From Phlebotomus papatasi (Eukaryota; Arthropoda; Insecta; Diptera; Psychodidae): a stretch of 64,000 nucleotides of DNA. The notes under the pieces were generated by a model. That model worked only from the letters and a program-made list of their open reading frames with translations, made no database searches and had not been told where the DNA came from. The stretch spans positions 59,468,712 to 59,532,711 of the forward strand of contig NC_077224.1 in NCBI RefSeq assembly GCF_024763615.1. The letters are read 5' to 3'. The position numbers were made by a program, and so were the translations under genes. This document shows positions 11,924-23,530 of the stretch, piece by piece; position 1 is the first letter of the stretch, and the number at the start of each line of letters is the position of its first letter.

Positions 11924-12102
11924 GGATATTGATAAGAAGATATTGGACAGCGTAAGTACACACTTAATAATGTTTTAATTGCTAACGAAATTATTCATGC
12001 TAATTAATTTATTTATTCATCTATAACAATCAACAGTATCAACAGTATAATTTTGTTGCTCAACTAGAATAACTTATTCTTATCTTCTATTGCCTGTCCT
12101 AA
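11924..12102. repeat. Duplicate of the flanks of 10334-10770, lacking the MITE
   Basis: Shares AAGAAGATATTGGACAGC, AATAATGTTTTAATT, CTAACGAAATTATT and CTATTGCCTGTCCTAA with 10334-10373 plus 10630-10770. At the insertion point it reads GTACACACTTAATAATG. This is a segmental duplication that predates, or escaped, the MITE insertion. Confidence 0.75.
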
Positions 12103-13165
12103 AAATTCACAACGTTTTGGGATTCATTTATTAAAAATCATTTTCTAAGAAAATAGAGAGGATATAATGTACAATATTTTAGGCTTAATATTTAGAAGTT
12201 GTGGGATTGATTTGAAAAATTTATTTCTTCAGAAAAATAGAAATTATTAAAATTTTAAGTAATTATGGACTTTTCTTGACAGTGTGATTGGTTTAAAAAA
12301 AATATTACATTAAAAAAGAATAGAATGGACTCAATATCCAATCAACAACGTTTTGGGGTGAGAGAAATCCGAAAAAGTTAAAATAACATTCCGGAAGTGT
12401 TAATTTTACCTTGCATTATTGATTCGAATCAGAAATCGGTGTAAATATTATGCTTTTTAGGTATATTATGGGTTAAAGTTACCCTTTTTCATGTTACCCT
12501 TTTACACTTAAAAAGGTGTAAAATTAATATAAAGAAATGTTAATATATAGCTTTACACCTAAAAAGTGTTAAAGTTACGAGGAAAAAAAGTTAATCGCAC
12601 CCCCTTTTTATCTCAGGATTAAGCACTTTACCCACTTTACCTGATTGTGGAATTGATTTAAAAGACATTTTCCTTAGAAAAAAATAGAATGTATTCAATG
12701 TTCAGTTGGCAACATTTTGGTATTGATTTTACTTTATTGATTTAAAAAAAAATCGTTTTTTGAGGAAAAAATAGTATGAATGCGATATTTAATTAACAAT
12801 ATTTTGGGATTTGTTTTAAGTGTAATCATGCATCAAGTTTCCTGACAGTCGGATTGATTTACTAAAAAAATCTGTGAACAAAACATTTGAATGGATTCAA
12901 TATTCAGTTGCCAACTTTTTTGGGATTGATTTTAGTTCATTGTGGTATTGATTTAAGAAAAATCATTTCCTGAGAAAAAAGTAGTAATGGATTTGATATT
13001 CAATTAACAATATTTTAGGATTCATTTTGAGTAATTATTCAGATAATCTTACAGTCGGATTGAAATTTAAATTGAATGGATTCAATATTTAACTGGAAAC
13101 ATTTTGGGATTGATTTTACTTCATTATGGTATTGAATTAAGAAAATAGTTTTTTGGGAATGATTA
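12103..13165. repeat. Diverged tandem repeat, unit roughly 85-110 bp, with MITE insertion
   Basis: Phrases such as CAACATTTTGGGATTGATTT, GGATTCAATATT and TTTCCTGAGAAAAAA recur about ten times. The units differ in length and sequence, suggesting an old minisatellite. A CACTGAG MITE lies inside it (12356-12617). Confidence 0.6.
12356..12617. mobile_element. CACTGAG MITE, copy 2 (inverted)
   Basis: Runs GTGAGAGAAATCCG through GTGTAAATATT and AAAGTGTTAAAGTTACGAGG to GTTAATCGCACCC and TATCTCAG. Orientation is opposite to copy 1; both termini are slightly decayed. Confidence 0.8.
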
Positions 13166-13180
13166 AGAAATCTTGATAAA

Positions 13181-13246
13181 AGTACCATGTTGGGGCAATC
13201 ATCTTATTGATGAACCCCTAATTAAAAAAAAAAAAAAGTACCATGT
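13181..13246 (+). mobile_element. Micro-retroposon with poly(A) and target duplication
   Basis: AGTACCATGT occurs at 13181-13190 and again at 13237-13246. Between them lies a 33-bp stretch (TGGGGCAATC...CCCTAATT) followed by a run of 13 A. This is the signature of target-primed reverse transcription leaving a severely 5'-truncated 3' end of a LINE or other polyadenylated RNA. Confidence 0.75.
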
Positions 13247-13249
13247 ATT

Positions 13250-15300
13250 AAGGGTATGTATTAGGTATTTGTAAAGGTTTTAGAGGCTTTACAAATTGTG
13301 AAATTTATTTTACCCCTTTGTGGTATTGATTAAAAAAGTATTATTAATCTTTAATGTATCAATTGTTATTAAAATCAAAAATAGTATCAATTGCTGATAT
13401 TTAATTAATCACAGAGACATTTTTACAAAATTTAATCTATAAACGTCCAGAAATCCAACAAATAACGATTATATAGAAGGGTTCTTAACTAAAAGATTTT
13501 CTTTAAATACAATATATCTTTGCTACCATTAGCAAGTCTTCGAACTGCTAAAGAAAGGCGATCCTAAGACATGCAACTTCAACAACTATTATAGTTTGTA
13601 AGAAATTTATTTAAAAAAAAAAGAATTGCAGAATACATCTGAGAGGTCAATTGTGCTTAAAGTGAATTGTACCAAGATTGGTATGCACTTATATTTCAAT
13701 TTATGAAAGAGAAACTGCTACAAGACCAAAAAAGTAACACTTCATGGGAAAGTGTTGGATGTACATATAATCTAAGAATTTCTTCTAAAGATATTCTTGG
13801 ATTGTTTACTGTTTCTTCTAACAGCGTTCTTCTTTCTCCTTTGTATACTATTTTCTTCGATTGAATTGACATTGTACCTCTAAGAGAAATGCTGAGATCT
13901 TGTTCTATTGTAGGAAAACCACATTTTTTGTATTTGTTTGAAAAAAAAAAGGAACAAAAAACTGTGTTTCTGGATGTCATTATATTGTAATTATCACTGA
14001 TAACTTTCTTTTTTTGCTATATGAGAAAGTGGTGAGAAGATGGACAGATTTGAGTTGAAAATAGTTACTAAAATTGCCAAGTTTCCAATGATTTTAGACA
14101 TGGTACAAATGATGTGAAGAGCGCAACTAAATAAGAGAAGTGTGATGTTTCTAAATAAAACTAAACGTGCAGATGATCCAGTAGCTATGTAATAAAATAA
14201 ATACGACTTCAACATATCTATTGAATGATTCCACTTCTTAAAGTTTTATCTTGGTACACTAACGGAATTCTTGTAAGATTTGTACATATTTACCATTTTA
14301 CTTATACAAATAGGAAAAAAAAGGTTGAGGTGCATTTGGAGAGAAATTAATCAATTAACTCAGTCTCTTTTGGACCTTCTAATATCAATATTTACATTTT
14401 ATCTTGTATTTTATTTTGATTAATTGTGTACATTAAAATATTTGGCACGATGGACAATATTCGTGATTCACATGATTATGTCAGAATTCACCAATGGTTT
14501 TTGGTCTTTTTGATCCTTGATATCCTCGATAGCTCGACCAAATGCTACAAGAAGTGCTATTGGTTGAAATTTCCACTCATTCTCATAAAAAAGCGTATTT
14601 TTGGTAAATCGTGTGTACAAGATTGTTTCAGCAGCGCGATAATAAACCGCAAATGTGTGTTCATTTATAATGAATGCAATAATACCTGTTGATTTTTTTT
14701 TGTATACTGTGTGCAGACAATTTAACCTGAAGTAATAAATTTCTTGAACATAAGAAAGACAGAGAGAGTCAGATAGAGGAATTAACTAACAAAAAAAGAT
14801 GAGTATAGATGCAAGAGAAGAAAAAGAATTTCATGACAGAAAAGAAATGCCATTATTCATTTAGCCAGTCAGCCACAGAGCCATTATCATAATTTTTAAA
14901 TGTTCTTTCTTCCTTTTTTTCCGAAGTTATTTTCGGGAACTGCTTTGTTTTTTCTATTTTTACCTTCAAAACTTAAGACTAGGTGAGCATTTTTAGGGTG
15001 GATCGAGCGTGTCTGATTGTCTCAAGATACTACCGCAAGGCGTCTTTGGGTGGCCGAGCTTTTATCTTTATACTAAACTGAAGAGCGGAACAAATTTTTT
15101 TTTCCGATCACACCGCTTGTCTTACGTTTACGGAATAGTAATGCAGCATTCTTCCGAGATTATGTCAAGTGACAGGTGAAATTAGGAATGCAATACGCGA
15201 GAGTAGGGCTTTATACTTTGGGTAACTTTGAAGTTGTATGACGCCTTAGAATTCTCAGATGTGCATTTAACCCTTCAATGACAAATTCTTGCAATTAGAA
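13250..15300. other. AT-rich spacer
   Basis: Only short frames of no recognisable family (for example 14426-14692). No repeat family identified by eye. Confidence 0.35.
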
Positions 15301-15304
15301 CATA

Positions 15305-16148
15305 CACAATGGGGGCCAAAATAATAGAATCATTTTGCAAAGTTTATATTTTTTTTGAACTTTTGTATTTTTTCCCAATTTATTGATACAATTCTGCAGT
15401 AGAAGTCTTCAAATTATTAGAATCATAGAATAAGGGTTGTTTTGGCCGCTAGAGGTCTCTATTTTACATAGAATACGCCAATAGTGAAATTCAGTTCGGC
15501 CAAAAAAAAACTGTAAAACTATCATGGTTTCTAAATATGGCTTTATTTAAACTTATCCGATTTATAGACCACATTCTTTAATTTAAATAAAAGTGGTCCT
15601 ATTGTGTTGTCCAAATCAAATTTCACTACAGTAGACTCTCTCAAATTCGGGCATATAGGACCGAAATGTCAGCCGAATTCCACAGAAATTCGGGCGACAA
15701 ACTTTTTGAAATGCAACGATTTTTTAATCATGTGCATATAGATATTGAGTTTACACACTCATATATAACGTAAATTGCAGGAAAATCCCTCAATAATGCA
15801 AAATCACATCAAAACTAAGACAAACCATGCCAAATTTGAGGATATTTGATTCCTTTCATAATCATAATCAATCTTGAAAAATGACAACAAACTTTTTTCA
15901 AATGTAACCGATGCCCGAATTAAAAAGTAGCCCGATCTTAAAAGAGCCGAATTTGCGAGAGTCTACTGTATTCATGTGTTCTGTGAAAAATAGAGACCTC
16001 TAGCGGCAAAAATAACACTTATTTGACGTAAGGTAATTATTTAAACATTTCTATGTCAAAATTATTTCAACGAATTGAAATAAACAAAAATGTTCATGGT
16101 AAAATAGTGTTCTTTGTGCAGCTGATTCTATTAATATAGCCGCCACTG
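15305..16148. mobile_element. Tc1-type non-autonomous element, TA target, with nested MITE
   Basis: The left end ACAATGGGGGCCAAAATAAT with AGAATCA and the inverted right end ACAGTGGCGGCTATATTAAT with AGAATCA match, flanked by TA. Such CAGTGGCGGCC-type ends are usual for Tc1-like elements. An inner inverted pair (GCCGCTAGAGGTCTCTATTT near 15450, complement near 15995) flanks the inserted element at 15629-15968. No transposase frame. Confidence 0.7.
15629..15968. mobile_element. pogo-like MITE, CAGTAGACTCTC family, copy 1
   Basis: The left end CAGTAGACTCTCTCAAATTC and the inverted right end GCGAGAGTCTACTG are flanked by TA (15627-15628, 15969-15970). The length, 340 bp, equals that of the copy at 20755-21094. 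Interior has ATGCAACGATTTTTT and GATGCCCGAATTAAAAA. Confidence 0.85.
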
Positions 16149-18177
16149 TACCTAAGTGTTAGGAACATCTTTTCGGGATTTTTTGTTTAACTTTTGACTC
16201 TTATTTTAATTTTATATTTTTAAATATTTAAATATTTTTCTCTGTTCTAGGATATGCTTTATAAAGCAATATCTATATGTAGTCAAATAATCATTATTAT
16301 TGCGTTTTCTGATTCGGCTAGCTTATCAGAATATGCAATAGAAATAAAAAATTATGATACCAAATATGTGGAAAGTGCTGAATAGGATTAATAAGTCAAG
16401 AAAAAAATAGTAGCTTTTATCTAATACTGACAAATACAGGAGGAGTTAGGATAGGATTAAGTAGATAGGAGGACAAATCAATTGTATTTGTGTGATATTT
16501 TGAGTAATTTATAAATTGGTTTAAATAGAATGTGAATTGACAACCGAAAGTTTTAGGGATTTTTATCTAAATCAAGAGTTCAAATATTTTGCAAAGCATG
16601 GGATGTTTTTCCAATCCTTTCAAAGTATCATTTGAATATAAGAGAGAAGAGTGAAATATTTTTAAATAAATACTTTTAAATATGTGTAGCATTACTTTTT
16701 GGTTTTGGAGGTTGAAAGCAAAGGTAAGATACCCAGTAGCTGATCGGCCGCAAAGTTTCACAGTAACAGAAAAATCCATGGATTTTTTCTTCTATTTTTC
16801 CGCGTGAGTTTCCGGAGAAATAAACGCTAATATTCCTCTTGGCATTCTGCGGAGTTATCAAATTTTTTCGCGTGGATTTCCTTGAAAAAAAAAATGCGAA
16901 GTATTTTCTTGTATAAGAGCATTCCATGGAAATTGAAACAAAATTTTCATTGAATATTCCGAGTATATTTTTTTCAGTATGTAATTTTTTTTATTTACCT
17001 TTTTATTTAAATGAAAATCTGCATTTGAAACTGTGTGTTTCTTAGAGGCAACATTACAGGCAGGAAATTATTTGCGTCCACCGCCGTCTCAGCGTTGGTG
17101 ACCAACCTACTCCAGAGCCAAACGGTAGAAATGCTCTTGGTATCTCCTTTTTCTGGTATCTTTCCGGCCAAGACTCTATGGAAGTAAACGCGAAAATTCC
17201 GCAATTACTTTTCGCCCTAACGCTATAATTCTTGCGAGCTGGACATACTCAAATGAACGATGGTAGCAATATTTTCAACTCAAAAGTAGAACAACTGAGT
17301 GAGTGAGTGTCTGATAGATGAATACTCTGCAAGCTCTAACTTGCCAATTGGCACTAATCGTTCATTTATTTGTGGATGTTTTTTTTTGTGGAAATTTTCT
17401 ATGAAAATTCCATGTCATTTATAATTAATTTTAGAAATTATTTTGAAGAAAAATATAAAAAAATCCACTGGAAAAGTCGTGGAATTCCGTAATATTAAAC
17501 CACGGAAGCCTCTAAGGCCGTTGCATGGAAATTTCCACGGAGAATTTTGTGGAAATAAAGAGGATTTCTCCAGGTTTTTAAAGGGCTGACTGCCGATTAT
17601 ACCGCTTATAATCCATAGGAAAAGACGTGGAAATATTCGTCAGAGAAAAGTCCATGGAAACTCGCGGACATTTCTTATTAGACGGTCCTATACAGAGTTC
17701 CGCTAACGTTCACGGAACACTAGGAAGAAATTTAGCGTCAAATTCCATCTCGGAAGCTTACGCGGATTTTGAGCGGTAAAATCCAGGCAACTCCACGCGG
17801 ATTTTTAGCGGTAAAATCAGTGGACTTGGCAGAAATGGCTGCTGGTAATCCAGAGGAATAGTTGTGGCCGTTGGCTATAGGGCTAATGTCAGTGGCCTTT
17901 TGCGTGATTTAACAACTCAAGGGAAAAGACATGGAATGGTTTAGAAACAATAAGAAATCTTAGGTTTTCTCTTAAACATTAGCTTTTAGTCTATTCCATT
18001 CGACCATCACCGTCGAAGCAACAATTATCAATTGTTTAATAGGTGATAGGAAGTTGATGATCATCTTCAGGACATGCTAGTCTTCCAATTTTGCAGTTTT
18101 TTCGATTTTTTTTCAGAAAAGATGTTTGAATATTGAAAATAAATTCTTGTCTAAAAGCATATACTCCTGACCTGACC
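16149..18177. other. Spacer with degenerate TCCATGGAAATTTCC-type repeats
   Basis: From about 16770 to 17830 short phrases such as TCCATGGA, GGAAATTTCC, CGCGTGGAT and TCCACG recur irregularly on both strands. This is probably a decayed element or minisatellite; I could not define its ends. No gene. Confidence 0.4.
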
Positions 18178-18181
18178 TTAA

Positions 18182-18563
18182 CCCTTTAACTCTTTCCGGA
18201 CCACAGCATGGTGCAAGCCAATTTCATCATTTTTTAATCAAAAATATCTAAGCTCAATAATTAATTGAGGTCCTACAAAAAAGATCTTACATTTAGACAT
18301 CCTTATAGTTTTTAATCATCGACAAGAATAGGATTTTTATCAGTTCTGAATAATTAAAATTCATTGTTTTTCACAGAATATTCATATGCTGCTTTGGGTA
18401 CTCAGAGTCCCAAAAGAGACGAACGAGTTAAGGACGAGTCGGACACCGGTGTCCCAAAAACGAAAACAATTTTTTTGCTGTAGAAAGTTATTCCGTCCTC
18501 TAAATAGTCCGAAAAATTAGTTTTTGTTTTTGGGACACCGGTGTACCATTTGTCCTTAAAGGG
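18182..18563. mobile_element. Second TTAA element (piggyBac-type MITE), 382 bp
   Basis: Ends CCCTTTAACTCTTTCCGG and inverted CCTTAAAGGG, flanked by TTAA (18178-18181, 18564-18567). It carries the palindrome GGACACCGGTGTCC at 18441-18454 and a near copy at 18532-18547. Unrelated in interior to the TTAA element at 3086. Confidence 0.75.
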
Positions 18564-18567
18564 TTAA

Positions 18568-20138
18568 TAGTCAAGAGATAAAATTTTTGTTTTAGGAAAA
18601 ATATAAAAAATTAGTACAATATTAAAGGCTGGCACATTCGAAAAATGTGAGACCAATCTTCCATTAACTGCAGCTCGAACCTAAATTTTGACACATTTTG
18701 ATTTGATTCACATCCAGAATCTAACAAAAAAATAGGATAAAACAAGCTTACAACTGATTTTATCGGTTTTATAATAAATTTTCAAAAACATTTATAAAAC
18801 AAATTATCGCTCTGAATTAATCATTTTACTATTTGTCATTAATAACAATTTAAAAATTATTGTTAAGCCTTTGTTAATGTGAGGCTTTCAGGCGCATTTG
18901 TTTAGCGCATGCCATCCCTTCGGTGGATTTCATGTGTTTCCCTTTTCAACCGATATGATAGTGATCTTTCTCTGTGAAATCCTATTAAGTCGTTTCTTTT
19001 AGATTCTTCCGACACACCCTATCAATTTTTTATTTTGAGTGTGTTAAATTGAATATGTTGTTTTGTGATGGGGAAGAAAAGAAAGACAACACGGTTTTTT
19101 TTTCTATTGAGGGAGTTTAGAGTGGATGCTGCGTCTGATAGAAAGGAAAGCAAAAGTAAAAAAAAAGACTTTACGAAATACTCGAATTGAGGAAACGAAT
19201 TAGTAAAATGTCGTTTAATGGCAATAAAATTTAATACTTTCTCAGTGCGTGTAATTAAATAATTAAGGAATCACAGCTTTATGAATGTTGTACACATGTA
19301 TATATATTTATCCACTACTCTGTGGAATTTACATAAGATTTTTTTCCCTTCACTTGGAAGACGAAGTGTATTCAATTGGGGGTATTAAGAGTTGCAATTT
19401 GAATGAGAATGAGAAATGAAACTGAAGACCATATATGCAACTTAAGCAAACATTGAACAAACTTGCCCGCAATGCATTTCAATTTTCAACATTAATTTAT
19501 CAAATCGACATCGAGAGCCTATTTACCATATTTGCCAATATACTACTGAAAGCTGGAGCGACACAAGAAGAATACTTAATTGTGAAATATATATACTCAT
19601 TTTTAGACACTCTTCAAGTTGCTTTGCTCTTTTTTTTTTTCAAATACTCATCACAGAGATCTTCATCAGTGAATTTATGTTCCTGGCCTTTGTGATCTTT
19701 TTATACTTTTGTAATGTTACGAGCCAGAAAGAGGAATTGCGGCTGATCTGATGCATTCGTGTCACTTTTTCAAATCTTTGACGCAGCCTCAGTTCAACAT
19801 CATCATCTTCGGTATATGAGGAGGCGAGTCCAGTATAAATAAAACTTCCGCAAAAATTGATGGTTGATGATTGTTTCACCACAGTCGTTAATGTTTTGTA
19901 TGAGATTTTTATGAGGAAACCATTCACAAAGGATTTAATGAGCCAATGATGAGGTTAATACTTTCCTAGAATTGAACATATTTTTTAAAAATATAAGAAA
20001 TAAATTAAAATATTGGTATCTTAGAGGAATTAGTATCAAATTAATAAAGCATTTCTGAAGAAAATCACGTAAAATATATCCAAATGATAGTTTTTTGAAA
20101 AGAATTAATTAAAATTCTGAAAGAAAACGCATTGAACG
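18568..20138. other. Mostly single-copy spacer
   Basis: No gene found. About 18880-19420 shows no visible repeats and may be ordinary non-coding DNA with conserved islands; nothing further can be supported. Confidence 0.35.
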
Positions 20139-20140
20139 TA

Positions 20141-20462
20141 GGGTAAGTGTGCCAAATTCCGGCCAGCTTGCAATTTCGGCCACCTTTTTTGACGTTGGAA
20201 GAATTCCCGAAGGGCAAGGAACTATGAGAATGAAGGTGGCCGAAATAGGACACGAAAGCTATGTCTATATTTTTATTAATTTTAAAATGTATTAAGAATG
20301 ATTTTAGAGTAAAAAAAGACGGTAAACTCATTACAAGGTTCCAAGCAACACTCTTTCAAAAGAAAGAATTAAAGAAAATCAATTTGAATTTAAAATATGA
20401 CATTTCAAACTTAAGGCTTTAACGCTTGCACGCAACTATGCCGAAATTTGACACACTTACCC
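20141..20462. mobile_element. GGGTAAGTGTG MITE, copy 1
   Basis: Left end GGGTAAGTGTGCCAAATTCC, inverted right end GACACACTTACCC, TA on both sides (20139-20140, 20463-20464). Interior shares GGCCACCTTTTTT and GCAACTATGCCGAAATTTG with the inverted copy at 54599-55023. Confidence 0.85.
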
Positions 20463-20754
20463 TATGTGTATAAGATTCTACAAAGTTTTATTTACTTCGC
20501 TATCGCTTTCAGTAATCATCATCATTTCCAACCTTTTATCCCTATTAAAGTCGCGGGTTTAGGTTATCTAGGTTAACAGCCCACACCTAGATGTCCTAAG
20601 TCCGCTATTTCAATAATTAATTTTAAAAATACTGAAATAATACGAAAAAGTCTAAGGATTACTAATAATTAATACAGTTTCAGTTATAAATATAAAAAAA
20701 AAAATAAAAACTCTTATATTGATAGTTTTCTTAGGTTAAAGGCCAATGACAATA

Positions 20755-21094
20755 CAATAGACTCTCTCAAATTCGGGCATTTGGGACCGAAGTGTCACCC
20801 GAATTAGAGAGAAATTCGGGCATCAAATTCTTTGAAATGCAACGATTTTTTGATCACCTGCATATTCATATTAATTTTCCATGCTCTTATTAATTATAAA
20901 TATCATGAAAGCCCCAAAATAATGCAAAATGACATTACAACTGAGACAAAGCAATGCAAATCTGAGCATATTTGCTTCATTCAATATAATCAATCGGACT
21001 TGAAAAATGTCAACAAGCTTTTTCCAAATTTAACTGCTGCCTGAATTAAAAAATAGCCCGATGTTAAAGGAGCCGAATTAGCGAGAGTCTACTG
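20755..21094. mobile_element. pogo-like MITE, CAGTAGACTCTC family, copy 2
   Basis: Ends CAATAGACTCTCTCAAATTC and GCGAGAGTCTACTG, TA flanks, 340 bp as in copy 1. The 70-codon frame 20832-21044 is incidental. Confidence 0.85.
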
Positions 21095-21235
21095 TACTAC
21101 AAATCTCCTAATTCTGAGATAAAGAAAGTTTAAAAATATAGGGTAAATATTCACAAAATTCAAATTGGTCTGTAAAAGTTGAAATTTGTTTATTAAAAAA
21201 ATTAAATTTATCGATAGAATATTCAATTTGGTTGG

Positions 21236-21612
21236 TAAAAAAAGATTGGTCATTTACGGGTTTTTAACCGATTCATTACCGATTATGACCAATGCAATCA
21301 GGTTGGAAATTTCAAGACCTTTCCAAAAAATCCAAATCTGACCAAATCGATTGAAAAATATATCCTCTAAATTAGTAAAAACCTTTACCTTCAAAAATTC
21401 AAGATGGCGATTTTTTTAGGTCTTATATTGGGCGAAATGTTGGCCTAAACCACCTTTAAAACATATCCAGAAACAAAAGAAATCGTATTGAGATATCGTT
21501 TTTTATTGGGGTTGCATAAGACTGGAAGTTGATATCTCTTACCGTTTGAGTTCTAGGACAGTAACAAGTTGAAAAAGAGATCGATTGTATAACTGCTCTC
21601 TCTTTGACTTCG
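21236..21612 (-). repeat. CTGCTCGAACTC interspersed repeat (minus orientation)
   Basis: Contains GTTGATATCTCTTACCGTTT and ACTGCTCTCTCTTTGACTTC, GAGCAGT, phrases common to copies at 25012-25333, 25370-25837, 29288-30990 (interrupted), 38760-39186, 51480-52140 (interrupted), 58085-58690 and 62916-63600. No coding capacity; class not determined. Confidence 0.65.
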
Positions 21613-21829
21613 AGCAGTTACAATACAATTTGACCAGAAAATACAATATATAATTTTGATCAGTAAAAAATTTAAATTTTAACAAAATATATTTAATTTA
21701 ATTACGAATTCCTGTAAGAAAAACAGCTTATCTTTTTTTGAATTTCCCTGTCAAAATAGCCCGTATTTGTTCTTAGAGTTTCATTTATGTCTCAGGTATA
21801 TTTTTAAACAATGAAAATTTCATAAAAAT

Positions 21830-22040
21830 CAAAATTTTCATATCCCTTTCTTTCTAAAACGCTTTGTAAGTAAATACGTATCTCACTCTTTCGCACTCAA
21901 ATTTAATTTGAATTTATTGCGATGATCCTGATGCTCAAAAGAAGGAGAAGAGTTCAAATGATAGGGAGAGACCTATGCAATAATGTTTGGCAAGGAAAGC
22001 GATGTGAATTTTGATCTTACCAATTTTTTCCGATCGAAAA
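21830..22040. repeat. Decayed CCTTTTAGATCAG-type MITE
   Basis: Resembles 5999-6238 in its pyrimidine-rich left half (CCCTTTCTTTCT), GAATTTATTGCGAT core, AAGAAGGAGAAGAG purine stretch and GATCTTACC right side, but ends are lost. Confidence 0.4.
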
Positions 22041-22172
22041 GATGTGTAGGAGATAAAAAACGTTAAATTAGATTAACTTGACATTAGATTTAGAAGATGT
22101 ATCACTTCCATTCCAAAGATTTATTAAAAGATTTTATTTGAGCTTAAAAATTTTAAAGGATTTTTTAATTTA

Positions 22173-22383
22173 GGGGAAAGTGCCCATGATTTGCACGGTC
22201 CTAAGCTTCATAATGACTAAATTTCTCCTGTTTCTGAATAAATATGACTTCGCAATATATTTTAAAAACAGAACGCTTTCCTCCAGTTTTTTTTTTAAAT
22301 ATGGCTGCGATGAGTAATATTTATTGAAAAACATAGGAAAAAATGAGTCATTTGTGACCGTGCAAAGTATAGGCACTTTTCCC
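22173..22383. mobile_element. GGGGAAAGTGCC MITE, 211 bp
   Basis: Left end GGGGAAAGTGCCCATGATTT, GCACGGTC and inverted GACCGTGCAAAG, GGCACTTTTCCC; TA on both sides (22171-22172, 22384-22385). Confidence 0.8.
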
Positions 22384-22569
22384 TACTTCAATCATGACCA
22401 ACTTTAAAATTAACGAAGAGTTATATTTTTTCCAATTATTATTTTATTTTGATTTATTTTGATAATTTTTAAGATTAAAAGATAAAATATTACATTTTAA
22501 AATAAAAATATTTATCACCTAATTTTTTTTGTATATTTAGAGGTATTAAAATAGTCAAAATTTAATGAA

Positions 22570-23530
22570 AAGGGTAAGTGCAAGGGGGAGATATTAGGTC
22601 CGAAGTGGTGTACAGGTGAAAGTGAAGTGCTTGGAAGTCTTTGGAAGTGGGAGTGTCCGAAAAAGGTCTTCTCTGTCCAATTCTGAATTTTGCAGACATT
22701 AAGCTACTTTAGTTCAGATTTTAAATTCGAGCGGCAGTATAAGTCAAAAAAGGGTCTTGACATTTTATAAGTTCTGGTATGATAATAAAATGGAGTAAAT
22801 AACGCAAAAATTTATTATAACTGGATTATAACTATGGATATCAACTTTCAGAAAACAATTAGTTTTGATATGATATTAAATAAATTTTTTTTTCAAATGC
22901 ATGATAGTATTTATGGATTACTGACAATTCATTTGCAAACAGAAAAAATAAAAAGTTTTTTTTTATCATTGTTTCCATCTGATTTCTTGAATATATAACT
23001 TAGTTAAGATTTTTTTGGCCGAAACTGTACTTCTGAAGTGCTAAATTAATTATTGCACTCGTAGTTTTGGTCTCATACAGACTTTCCAACACAGTTTCAA
23101 TAAATTAGAAACGATAATAAATTTTTTAGAGACTCTCTTACCCAAAAATAGTTTCACTAGTCTCTTAGAAAATTCATAAAAAGAAATTATGTTGCTCGTA
23201 AAACACAGATAATATTAAAATATTGTTAGTATGCAAAAATATCTTCCGCTAAAAATTCAAAATATAAGCAAAATAAAAAAATATACGTGAAAATAAATTC
23301 ATAAAGACTTTTTTAAGTTTTCTTAATTGGATTTTTAATAATATTAAATAAATTATTGATTTCTAAGTACGAGAACTGCATAAAGTGTAAAAAGTGCTGG
23401 AAGTATTGCATCATTTTCGGGAGTAACCCGAAATGCTGGAAGTGTAAAGGCTTTTCCATGCAAATCGTGGAAGTGTCGGAAAGTAGTGTACACATTTTCA
23501 CTCTAATATCTCCCCCTTGCTTGGGTAACT
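22570..23530. mobile_element. TIR element, GCAAGGGGGAGATATTAG ends
   Basis: GCAAGGGGGAGATATTAG near 22580 is repeated inverted as CTAATATCTCCCCCTTGC near 23505-23522, with further subterminal similarity (GTGTACA, TGGAAGTG). About 950 bp, no transposase. Exact ends and target duplication are uncertain. Confidence 0.6.
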
